A DNA stretch of 18,168 nucleotides, from the NCBI GenBank assembly GCA_029776735.1, contig JAKOUL010000110.1, positions 1 to 18,168 of the forward strand, written 5' to 3'. Shown one piece after another: positions 1-6,345 of the stretch (its first letter is position 1; every line of letters begins with the position of its first letter). The notes under the pieces were generated by a model that was given only the letters and a program-made list of their open reading frames with translations, made no database searches and was not told the DNA's origin. Source of the stretch: Dictyoglomota bacterium. GTDB taxonomy: Bacteria; Dictyoglomota; Dictyoglomia; Dictyoglomales; Dictyoglomaceae. Both the position numbers and the translations under genes were made by a program.

Positions 1-172
1 AAGGATAAGCTTTGGGATTAAAAATGAAAAAGTCTATTAAAAAAAGCGCAGCAAGAATTATAATTCCAAGCTCATAATAGGAATTCTGAATAAGATAAAC
101 TCCAGAAAAAAGGAAAATTCCATTCATTATAGCAAGTAGAAGCCATAAAAGAACCTTTATAATCTTAGTCAA
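1..172 (-). CDS. malF: MalF-type sugar ABC transporter permease, N-terminal fragment (cut by window edge)
   Basis: Only the first 57 codons lie in the window; the frame is open to position 1. Translation from a TTG at 170-172 gives two hydrophobic segments (about residues 5-25 and 33-52) followed by a polar NPKAYP stretch. This resembles the extra N-terminal helices that precede the core of MalF-type permeases. A perfect AGGAGG lies 9 bases upstream of the TTG (182-187), which decides the start despite the rare codon. It follows malE on the same strand, across a terminator hairpin. In this family the protein is an inner-membrane subunit that, with MalG and an ATPase, takes up maltose or maltodextrins delivered by the binding protein. 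The identity rests mainly on malE context and the N-terminal topology, since the permease signature is outside the window. Confidence 0.72.
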   Translation of the reverse strand, partial: MTKIIKVLLWLLLAIMNGIFLFSGVYLIQNSYYELGIIILAALFLIDFFIFNPKAYP

Positions 173-194
173 AGTTTATCCCCTCCTAAATAAT

Positions 195-236
195 ATAAAA
201 AAAGGGTCCAAAGGGGACAATTCCTTTGGACCCTTT
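195..236 (-). terminator. Intrinsic terminator between malE and malF
   Basis: A perfect 14-bp inverted repeat (201-214 with 223-236, stem core GGGTCCAAAGG, 8-base loop) is followed on the minus strand by a run of seven T. It lies 12 bases after the malE stop and just before the malF SD. It should end many malE transcripts while letting some pass into malF. Confidence 0.9.
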
Positions 237-247
237 CATATTATTAC

Positions 248-1438
248 TTACTTTTTAATTTGAGCTTTTATGGTTTTTACTGCATTATTAAGAGCATCCT
301 CTGGAGTTGCTTTTCCATTAATAATCAAGTTCAGAGCATCATTCATAGCTCCCCAAACTGCTGCCATCTCAGGAACATTAGGCATTGGAATTCCATTAGA
401 AGCACTCTTTGTAAATCCAAGAATGTCTGGATTATCTTTTACAAGAGAAAGAACATCTTTTCTTGATGGCAATCTTGGATCTGCTAAATATATCTTGTAC
501 ATAGTATCCTTTGTAGCTACAAAATTAGTAAGAAAATCTCTTGCGAGAACTTTATTTGGAGATTTTGCATTAATCATAAATCCTTGAACTCCTACAAAAG
601 GCTTCGCAGGCTTACCTTTTTCAACTTCAGGAATTACTGCCACTCCGTAATTAATACCTGCATCCTTATAGTCCTTTACCGCCCATGGACCATTTATGAT
701 CATTGCTGCCTTTCCTTGTTTGAACATAGAATCCATTATCTCATAATTATCTCCAGAGGTTAAAAGACCCTCATCTATAAATCTCTTCCAAAGTTTTGCT
801 CCTTTTATTGCTCCAGGATTTGCAAGTCCAATATCACTTACATCAAGTCCCTTTGGGGTATCTTTAAATACATATCCACCAAATCCAAATATAACTGGAG
901 CTGTATAATAAAATTCAGCAGCACTTGTTACAAATCCCCTTACTTTCCCTTTATATGCAGTATTTACTCTCTTAGCAGTTGTAATTAATGAATCCATACT
1001 TCTTGGAGCAGATTTAACATAATCCTTGTTATAAATTAAAGCAATAGCTTCCATAGAGTAAGGTAGACCATAAAGTTTTCCACCATAAGTAAAAGCGCTA
1101 AGAGCTGTATCATAGAAGTTTTTCTGCTCTTTAAATGATGGGATAGGTTCCAAAAGTCCGTTAACCACCAGTTCTCCTACCCAATCATGAGCTCCTACAA
1201 TTATATCTGCTCCTTTACCTTGAGGAGCTGCAGTCAAAAAATTAGGTTTTATAGATCCAAATTCTACATATTGAACATCTACACTGACGCCATATTTCGC
1301 CTTAAATTCTTCACCTAATCTTTGGAGTATTTCTACTTGTTTCTCGGAACACCAGATAGTAATTTTGGAAGTCTGAGCTACACTTAAACCTATTAAAGTA
1401 AGCATTAAGACTAAAAGAAATACCTTAAATTTTTTCAT
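248..1438 (-). CDS. malE: MalE-type maltose/maltodextrin-binding protein
   Basis: This is the periplasmic substrate-binding protein of a sugar ABC transporter, 396 residues, the usual length for MalE. Residues 1-21 form a Sec signal peptide (MKKFK, a hydrophobic core, then SVA before Q). There is no lipobox cysteine, so it should be free in a periplasm rather than lipid-anchored. The mature part matches E. coli MalE motif by motif: KITIWCSEKQ at the start, GADIIVGAHDWVGELV, GKLYGLPYSMEAIALIYNKD, a KAAMIINGPWAV block, KPFVGVQGFMINAKSPNK, and PMPNVPEMAAVW near the C terminus. The SD AAAGGGGG lies about 7 bases before the ATG. A promoter with phased repeats lies upstream and malF follows. The ligand cannot be fixed from sequence; maltodextrins or another alpha-glucan product are likely. 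Confidence 0.93.
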   Translation of the reverse strand: MKKFKVFLLVLMLTLIGLSVAQTSKITIWCSEKQVEILQRLGEEFKAKYGVSVDVQYVEFGSIKPNFLTAAPQGKGADIIVGAHDWVGELVVNGLLEPIPSFKEQKNFYDTALSAFTYGGKLYGLPYSMEAIALIYNKDYVKSAPRSMDSLITTAKRVNTAYKGKVRGFVTSAAEFYYTAPVIFGFGGYVFKDTPKGLDVSDIGLANPGAIKGAKLWKRFIDEGLLTSGDNYEIMDSMFKQGKAAMIINGPWAVKDYKDAGINYGVAVIPEVEKGKPAKPFVGVQGFMINAKSPNKVLARDFLTNFVATKDTMYKIYLADPRLPSRKDVLSLVKDNPDILGFTKSASNGIPMPNVPEMAAVWGAMNDALNLIINGKATPEDALNNAVKTIKAQIKK

Positions 1439-1500
1439 AAGAATCCCCCTTTCTAAAATTTAGTTCAATGGAAAATTTTTAATTACGATTTCACCTCCCT

Positions 1501-1566
1501 ATTATACCATTTTAAACCATTTAAATACCATTCTTATTATACACTCTCATTCCATCTATTTGTCAA
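1501..1566 (-). promoter_or_regulatory. Promoter region of malE
   Basis: On the minus strand a perfect TTGACA (1561-1566) is followed by a perfect TATAAT (1536-1541) with a long 19-bp spacer; reading the -10 as GTATAA gives 18 bp. A second -10 in extended form, TGGTATAAT (TATAAT at 1501-1506), lies downstream with no good -35. Transcription may therefore start near 1530 and/or 1494, giving a leader of about 60-90 bases. The first promoter begins only 10 bases after the regulator's stop codon. Confidence 0.7.
1506..1532 (-). promoter_or_regulatory. Three phased AATGGT direct repeats, candidate operator
   Basis: On the minus strand AATGGT occurs three times (1527-1532, 1516-1521, 1506-1511), spaced 11 and 10 bases, which is one helical turn each. 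The array covers roughly the start site of the upstream promoter and runs into the extended -10 of the second. That placement suits a repressor site. Similar copies occur upstream of the adjacent regulator gene. Binding by that regulator is inferred. Confidence 0.5.
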
Positions 1567-1575
1567 CCCTAAAAA

Positions 1576-2607
1576 CTATCTTTTAACGAGAGAATCTCTA
1601 ACAATTAAGCGGGCAGGTAGTAATACTCTTTTGTTTAAAGTGCTCTTCCCTATATAGATATCATTAACCAAATGGCTAATTTCTTTGATAATCCCTTCTA
1701 TATTCCACTTAAAGGTAGCAAGAGAGGGCACAATCTCTTTTGAAAGGGGAATATCATCACAACCTATTATACTAATATTTTCTCCCACTTTAATTCCTCC
1801 CTCTCTCAATCTTTGGATCAAACCAATAGCCATCCAATCATTTGCAGCAAAAATTCCTAATGGTTCCTTTACATCTTTATAAATATCAATAATATCTTTA
1901 CCAATGAAATAACCTGAGTTCCAATTCATTTTCCCTTCTATAATTTGATGTTCTAATCCTCTCTCTTTCTTTACACGATCTAAAAATCCAATCTTTCTTA
2001 AATAAGGAGCTGTATATTTTTCAGGACCTGCCATATGGACTAAATATCTATAACCATAATTTATTAATATATCTGCAGCAACCCATCCTATCCGATAATC
2101 ATCTATTGAAATCTGTATTATCTCATCATGAGTTAAATATTGTTCTATAGATATGAGTATCTTATATATCTGTCCCAATTTTTCTATAAAAGATTCCTCA
2201 AGAAGCCCAATCATGATCAATGGAGAATCTTGCAGATCTTTCGGTAAATTTTCCAGATTTATAAAAGTAATTTTTATCTTCTCTTTTGTAGCAATTCGGG
2301 TTAGCTCTAAAAAGAACTTTGTATAAAAAGGATCATCACTTCTTATATCTGGAGAGGTTATAATATTTATATTTTTCTCCTTAGGCTTAGGTGTTATATA
2401 TGTTCCCTTCCCTTGAAATTGTACTAAAAGTCCCCTGTTTATAAACTCCTTTAAAGCAGAACGTATAGTAGTTCTACTTACTCTAAAATTTTCAGAAAGT
2501 TCCCTTTCAGATGGCATTTTTACATAGTCATCTCTCCTATTTTCCTCTATAAATTTTAACAGTTCTTCTTTCATTTTTTCTTTTCTCAATGGAGAGATCT
2601 TCATCAT
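1576..2607 (-). CDS. GntR/LacI-hybrid transcriptional regulator (AraR-like architecture)
   Basis: This is a sugar-responsive transcription factor. The N-terminal ~75 residues form a GntR-type winged helix (KMPSERELSENFRVSRTTIRSALKEFINRGLLV, then QGKGTYI as the wing). The rest is a LacI-type periplasmic-binding-like effector domain, with GIFAANDWMAIGLIQRLREGG and IGCDDIPLSKEIVPSLATF as typical signatures and a LLPARLIVRDS ending. Such hybrids usually act as repressors released by a sugar. Three starts are possible: TTG at 2613, and ATG at 2607 or 2604. I chose 2607 because AAAGG (2616-2620) sits 8 bases upstream of it but only 2 from the TTG. It lies just upstream of malE and divergent from the DUF296/RraA pair, and AATGGT motifs at both promoters suggest it controls both and itself. 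Confidence 0.88.
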   Translation of the reverse strand: MMKISPLRKEKMKEELLKFIEENRRDDYVKMPSERELSENFRVSRTTIRSALKEFINRGLLVQFQGKGTYITPKPKEKNINIITSPDIRSDDPFYTKFFLELTRIATKEKIKITFINLENLPKDLQDSPLIMIGLLEESFIEKLGQIYKILISIEQYLTHDEIIQISIDDYRIGWVAADILINYGYRYLVHMAGPEKYTAPYLRKIGFLDRVKKERGLEHQIIEGKMNWNSGYFIGKDIIDIYKDVKEPLGIFAANDWMAIGLIQRLREGGIKVGENISIIGCDDIPLSKEIVPSLATFKWNIEGIIKEISHLVNDIYIGKSTLNKRVLLPARLIVRDSLVKR

Positions 2608-2634
2608 ACGCAATACCTTTATCCCCTATAAAAT

Positions 2635-2651
2635 ACCATTTAAAGACCACT
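2635..2651 (-). promoter_or_regulatory. AATGGT/AGTGGT repeat pair upstream of the regulator gene
   Basis: On the minus strand AGTGGT (2646-2651) and AATGGT (2635-2640) are spaced 11 bases, the same motif and phasing as the triple array at malE. They lie about 30-40 bases before the regulator start, downstream of its predicted -10. A further AATGGT is on the plus strand at 2703-2708, inside the divergent promoter. Autoregulation is inferred. Confidence 0.4.
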
Positions 2652-2658
2652 TTTAATA

Positions 2659-2687
2659 AAGGTATCATAATCATCTTTAGAAGTCAA
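2659..2687 (-). promoter_or_regulatory. Promoter for the GntR/LacI regulator
   Basis: On the minus strand TTGACT (2682-2687) is followed after 17 bases by TACCTT (2659-2664), preceded by TGA as an extended -10 element. The -10 matches consensus only in part. Confidence 0.45.
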
Positions 2688-2700
2688 TATTTATTGACTT
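2681..2700. repeat. Perfect inverted repeat containing both divergent -35 boxes
   Basis: Two 9-base arms, AAGTCAATA and TATTGACTT, flank a central TT. Each arm holds a TTGACT -35 box facing outward, one for the regulator and one for the DUF296/RraA unit. The symmetry may simply reflect back-to-back promoters, or it may be an operator. Confidence 0.7.
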
Positions 2701-2722
2701 AAAATGGTTACATTGTTATGAT
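2694..2722 (+). promoter_or_regulatory. Promoter for the DUF296-RraA operon
   Basis: TTGACT (2694-2699), a 17-bp spacer, then TATGAT (2717-2722) preceded by TGT as an extended -10 element. The start site would be near 2729, about 26 bases before the ATG. An AATGGT copy lies in the spacer (2703-2708). Confidence 0.7.
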
Positions 2723-2754
2723 TATTATCAAAACCATATTATCAGGGAGGGAAT

Positions 2755-3192
2755 ATGCGCGTTTTTAAAAAGCAGTATACAGACCATGATGTTCTTATAA
2801 TCTTTAATGTTGAACCTGGAGAACTTCTTCTGGAAAGTATTATAAATTATCTTAAAGATAATAGTATAAAAAATACATGTGTAATAAGTGGGATAGGTAC
2901 CCTTAGCAAACTAACATATCACAGGATTTTAACAACAGACTATGACCCCCAAAATGAATTTATTGTTACTGAAGGTCCTATAGAACTTTCATCTACACAA
3001 GGTCTAATACTTGATTATGAACCACACCTTCACTTTGTAGCATCAGATTTAAAGAATACATATTCAGGACATTTAGAGTATGACTCAGCAGTACTTTATC
3101 TTGCAGAGTTTGTATTAATAACATTAAATAATTTTGATTTAAAAAGATACCCTGATGAAAGAAATGTATTTTACATTCAGGAGGTAAAATAG
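2755..3192 (+). CDS. PPC/DUF296-domain protein
   Basis: A 145-residue protein made of a single PPC (plant and prokaryote conserved, DUF296) domain. Signs are VISGIGTLSKLTYHRI (residues 43-58), EGPIELSSTQGLI (73-85), EPHLHFVASD (89-98), SGHL (104-107) and LAEFVLITL (116-124). Histidines 56, 91, 93 and 106 sit at positions that could form a metal site. In plants the domain accompanies AT-hooks and trimerises; in bacteria it stands alone and its role is not settled, so I assign none. No AT-hook, signal peptide or membrane helix is visible. A GGGAGGG SD sits only about 4 bases before the ATG. The stop codon directly abuts the ATG of the RraA-like gene, so the two are very likely translated together. 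Confidence 0.8.
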   Translation: MRVFKKQYTDHDVLIIFNVEPGELLLESIINYLKDNSIKNTCVISGIGTLSKLTYHRILTTDYDPQNEFIVTEGPIELSSTQGLILDYEPHLHFVASDLKNTYSGHLEYDSAVLYLAEFVLITLNNFDLKRYPDERNVFYIQEVK

Positions 3193-3891
3193 ATGAAATT
3201 TAATGAGAAAGAAAATCAGGAGTTACTTAAATTTTTTGAAGGGCTAAGAGTAGCAGATGTGAGAGATGGACTTGATTATCTACTTTTGCACCACTACTGT
3301 AGTATACCATATACTATAAAACCTTTATTTAGAACAAGAGTTATAGGGATTGCAAAAACTGTAAGATATCTACCTTATAAAGGGGAAATTCCAAAACTTA
3401 CTCCTAAAGAATATGCAGAATGGATGGGATATTATTACAACAACATATGTCCATATCCATGGGTTGACGAAATACAAAAGGGAGATTTTATTGTTATAGA
3501 CCAGAGTAGTGTGGATTCAGGACTTATGGGCTCAAATAATTCTCTTAGCGGATTTTCAAGAGGTGCAGTAGGATATGTAACCAACGGTGGACCAAGGGAT
3601 ACTGATGAATTAATCTTACAAAAAATTCCTTTCTGGTGTAAATTTATCTCTCAGAAGACAGTTATAGGAAGACTTCAGTTTGATGCTATGGATATATCTG
3701 TAAATATAGAAGGCATTATAGTAAATCCTGGAGACATAATCGTGGCAGACGGAGATGGAGTAGTTGTGGTACCAAGAGAAAAAGCCCATGATGTGGCTAT
3801 GTACTCAAGAAAGGAGCTTGAAATGGACAAAGAAGGAAGAAGAAAACTTTACGATATTATGGGATGGAACTATGATGACACAGTAAAATAA
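3193..3891 (+). CDS. RraA-like protein, possible HMG/oxaloacetate-type aldolase or decarboxylase
   Basis: A 232-residue member of the RraA/demethylmenaquinone-methyltransferase-like fold. The diagnostic block is SRGAVGYVTNGGPRDTDEL (residues 122-140). It contains the Arg-Asp pair (R135, D136) and the downstream acid (E139) that in the aldolase branch bind substrate and the divalent metal. The C-terminal NPGDIIVADGDGVVVVPREKA (178-198) is also typical. Keeping RD..E favours a class II 4-hydroxy-4-methyl-2-oxoglutarate/4-carboxy-4-hydroxy-2-oxoadipate-type aldolase or oxaloacetate decarboxylase over the RNase E inhibitor role of E. coli RraA. The usual N-terminal TPTVSDAL segment is replaced by VADVRDGLDYL (20-30), and there is an extra tyrosine/tryptophan-rich segment at 74-90. 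The start immediately follows the previous stop; its SD, GGAGGT (3180-3185), lies inside the upstream gene. The true substrate is unknown. Confidence 0.82.
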   Translation: MKFNEKENQELLKFFEGLRVADVRDGLDYLLLHHYCSIPYTIKPLFRTRVIGIAKTVRYLPYKGEIPKLTPKEYAEWMGYYYNNICPYPWVDEIQKGDFIVIDQSSVDSGLMGSNNSLSGFSRGAVGYVTNGGPRDTDELILQKIPFWCKFISQKTVIGRLQFDAMDISVNIEGIIVNPGDIIVADGDGVVVVPREKAHDVAMYSRKELEMDKEGRRKLYDIMGWNYDDTVK

Positions 3892-3921
3892 AATTGGAGA
3901 GGGGAATGTTCCCCTCTCCAA
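3884..3921 (-). terminator. Terminator of the GH3 glycosidase gene
   Basis: A perfect 13-bp inverted repeat (3894-3906 with 3909-3921; GGAGAGGGGAA arm) is followed on the minus strand by TTTTATTTT. It lies 3 bases after the glycosidase stop, between convergent genes. On the plus strand the same hairpin has no T-run, so it is a weaker stop for the RraA-like operon. Confidence 0.85.
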
Positions 3922-3924
3922 GAG

Positions 3925-6210
3925 CTATCCTACTATAACCTCACTTGAAAACTTTCTTTTTTCTGTAATAATTTTTGTTTCCTTTACTTCAAATTCCCCT
4001 GTAAGTCTTATATCCTCAGAAGAACTTCCAATTAGCACTTTAAATGCTCCTTTTTCTACTACAAATCTCATAAATTCATCATAAAAAGCTAATTGTTCTG
4101 GGTAAAGTCTAAAGACTACCTTCTTCTCTTCTCCAGGATTTAGAGGTATCTTTTTAAAACCTTTTAATTCTTTAACAGGTCTTTCAAGACTTGATACTTC
4201 ATCACGAATATATAACTGTACTACTTCTTCTCCTGCTATCTTACCAGTATTTTTTATCTTAAAGCTTATCTCTATAGGTTCTAATGCATTTACTTTTTCA
4301 GGCGAAATCTTAAGATTACTATATTCAAAAGTAGTATAAGAAAGCCCATGTCCAAATGGATACAGAGCCTTAGCAGAAGACTCTACATAATCATTAAAGG
4401 AAGATGGCTTTCTATTATAATAAACAGGTACTTGCCCTAATTCGGCAGGGAAAGATATAGGAAGCTTGCCCGATGGATTATAATCACCAAAAATAACGTC
4501 TGCTACTGCATTTCCTCCCTCTTCCCCGGGATACCAAGCTTCTAATATAGCAGAGATATTTTCACTTTCCCATTTAAGAGCTTGAGGCCTTCCATTCACA
4601 AGAACAAGTACTATTGGTTTACCAAGTTTATGAAGTTCTTTTAAAAGTTCTTCTTGTACACCTGCAAGTTTCAAATCAATTCTATCGTTACCTTCTCCAG
4701 AGATTCCTCTATGGAAAAGTCCACTTTCTTCTCCCATTACTGCCACTATTAACTCTGCCTTTTTGGCAATTTCTATTGCTTCTGTAAAACCATCTTTTGA
4801 ATCTCCAACAATATCACATCCCTTTGCATAAAGAACTTCAGTATTTTTAGACACTTTGTTCTTAATGCCTTCTAAAATACTTATTGTCTTTACTGCAGTT
4901 TCTTCTATTACTTTTTCTCCTTCTAATGTTTCTGCTACTGATGGAATATGCACTGTATAGCTATAATCTCCATGTAAATTTCTTAGATTATCAGCATTAG
5001 GTCCTATTACAGCAATAGACTTAATATTTTTTGAAATAGGGAGTACACCATCATTCTTAAGAAGCACCATAGATCTTTTTGCTACTTCTCTTGCAAATTC
5101 TCTATCCTCTCTTGTATCAAAGAATTCAAATACTCTTTGAGGATCTTTTTCCTCTTCTTCAAATACCCCAAGAAGAAATTTTGCTCTTAAAACTCTTTCC
5201 ACTGAAGTATTTATAACCTCTTCCGAGATTAAACCCTCTTTTACCGCCTGAAGGAGAGGCTCTCCATAACAGTCAATTTCTGGAAGTTCAACATCAATAC
5301 CAGCCTCAAGAGCAAGCACTGCTGCCTCTTTTGCATCCTTTGCCACTCTATGGAAATTCTCAAGCATTCTCACTGCAGCATAATCAGAAACTACAAATCC
5401 TTTAAAACCCCATTCCCATCTTAGAATTTTCGTCAAAAGAAATTTAGAAGAAGCACAAGGTATACCGTCTATCTCATGGTAAGCATTCATTAGAGATCCT
5501 GCCTGTGCTTCTTTTACTGCTACTTCAAAAGGAAAGAGAAAGGCTTCTCTTAATTCTCTCTCTCCAATTTTTGCAGGGCCAAGGTTTCTTGCTCCTTCTG
5601 AAATTCCATATGCAGTAAAATGCTTAATAGTTGCTACAATTCCTTCTTTCCAATCTTTTCCTTGGAGTCCTTTCACATATGCAGCTGCCATTCTGGAAAC
5701 AAGATAAGGATCTTCTCCAAAAGTTTCCTCTGTCCTTCCCCAGCGAGGATCTCTGGGAATATCTAATACAGGAGAAAGTCCTTGATGTACTCCCACTGCT
5801 TTCATCTGTTTTCTTATAACATCAGTTACTTTTTGAATAAGTTCAGGTTCAAAAGTACTTGACATACCTATTGCTTGAGGAAATACAGTAGCATCTTTTG
5901 CCAGATAGCCACTCAGACACTCCTCATGAATAATTGCAGGAATTCCAAGCCTTGTTTTTTCTTTCAAATACTTCTGAATTTTATTGCGAAGTTCCGCTGC
6001 CTTGTTAGGAGTAATATCTCTTTCTCCCGCAAGTCTTGAAATTTGTCCAATACCATGCTTTAAATACTTTTCAGCCTTTTCTTCAGAGAAATCTCCATTC
6101 TCATCTAATAGCTGTCTTCCTTGAACTGCTTGAAGTTGTGCTATCTTTTCTTCAATAGTCATTTTCTCAAGAATTTCTCTCACCTTTTTGTTAACCACTT
6201 TTTCCTCCAT
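3925..6210 (-). CDS. Glycoside hydrolase family 3 beta-glucosidase/beta-xylosidase
   Basis: A retaining exo-beta-glycosidase of 761 residues. The order is a (beta/alpha)8 barrel (about 10-345), an alpha/beta sandwich (about 375-625) and a fibronectin-III-like domain (about 628-742). Landmarks are LGIPAIIHEECLSG (88-101), DPRWGRTEETFGEDP (154-168), IKHFTAYG (195-202), and the nucleophile D276 in GFVVSDYAAV. The probable acid/base E506 lies in SGEGNDRIDLKL, and YPFGHGLSYTTFEYSNL (617-633) opens the last domain. The HEEC-type active site closely resembles the Thermotoga maritima Xyl3A-type enzyme I recall, so beta-xylosidase activity on xylo-oligosaccharides is at least as likely as beta-glucosidase. 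There is no signal peptide, so it is predicted cytoplasmic and would act on imported oligosaccharides. AAAGGAGGT lies just before the ATG. It is a single-gene unit with its own promoter and terminator. Confidence 0.94.
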   Translation of the reverse strand: MEEKVVNKKVREILEKMTIEEKIAQLQAVQGRQLLDENGDFSEEKAEKYLKHGIGQISRLAGERDITPNKAAELRNKIQKYLKEKTRLGIPAIIHEECLSGYLAKDATVFPQAIGMSSTFEPELIQKVTDVIRKQMKAVGVHQGLSPVLDIPRDPRWGRTEETFGEDPYLVSRMAAAYVKGLQGKDWKEGIVATIKHFTAYGISEGARNLGPAKIGERELREAFLFPFEVAVKEAQAGSLMNAYHEIDGIPCASSKFLLTKILRWEWGFKGFVVSDYAAVRMLENFHRVAKDAKEAAVLALEAGIDVELPEIDCYGEPLLQAVKEGLISEEVINTSVERVLRAKFLLGVFEEEEKDPQRVFEFFDTREDREFAREVAKRSMVLLKNDGVLPISKNIKSIAVIGPNADNLRNLHGDYSYTVHIPSVAETLEGEKVIEETAVKTISILEGIKNKVSKNTEVLYAKGCDIVGDSKDGFTEAIEIAKKAELIVAVMGEESGLFHRGISGEGNDRIDLKLAGVQEELLKELHKLGKPIVLVLVNGRPQALKWESENISAILEAWYPGEEGGNAVADVIFGDYNPSGKLPISFPAELGQVPVYYNRKPSSFNDYVESSAKALYPFGHGLSYTTFEYSNLKISPEKVNALEPIEISFKIKNTGKIAGEEVVQLYIRDEVSSLERPVKELKGFKKIPLNPGEEKKVVFRLYPEQLAFYDEFMRFVVEKGAFKVLIGSSSEDIRLTGEFEVKETKIITEKRKFSSEVIVG

Positions 6211-6229
6211 ATCTCAACCTCCTTTAAAG

Positions 6230-6278
6230 AAAACGTTTTTACAAATAAGATTATACCTTTATAAAAAAGAAAAGTAAA
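6230..6278 (-). promoter_or_regulatory. Promoter and AAAACGTTTT palindrome upstream of the GH3 gene
   Basis: On the minus strand TTTACT (6273-6278), 17 bp, then a perfect TATAAT (6250-6255). A perfect 10-bp palindrome, AAAACGTTTT (6230-6239), covers about +4 to +13 of the predicted transcript. A CG-centred palindrome flanked by A and T runs is the usual form of a LacI-family operator, and the position suits a repressor. No LacI-type gene other than the GntR/LacI hybrid is in the window. Confidence 0.6.
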
Positions 6279-6286
6279 GGAAAAAT

Positions 6287-6315
6287 TTTTAATCCTTTTG
6301 AATTTATAGTATAAT
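6287..6315 (+). promoter_or_regulatory. Promoter of the DegV-family gene
   Basis: A perfect TATAAT (6310-6315) lies 30 bases before the ATG. The -35 at 17 bp, TTTTAA (6287-6292), is poor. The start site would be near 6322. Confidence 0.5.
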
Positions 6316-6345
6316 ACTCAAATAATTTTTTATGGAGGTTTATTA

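Noticed and set aside
260..587. Plus-strand open frames opposite malE
   Set aside because: They are antisense to a well-supported malE, have no recognisable domain and no SD.
3894..3921. Hairpin as a plus-strand terminator for the RraA-like operon
   Set aside because: No T-run follows on the plus strand; only the minus strand has one, so I annotated it for the GH3 gene.
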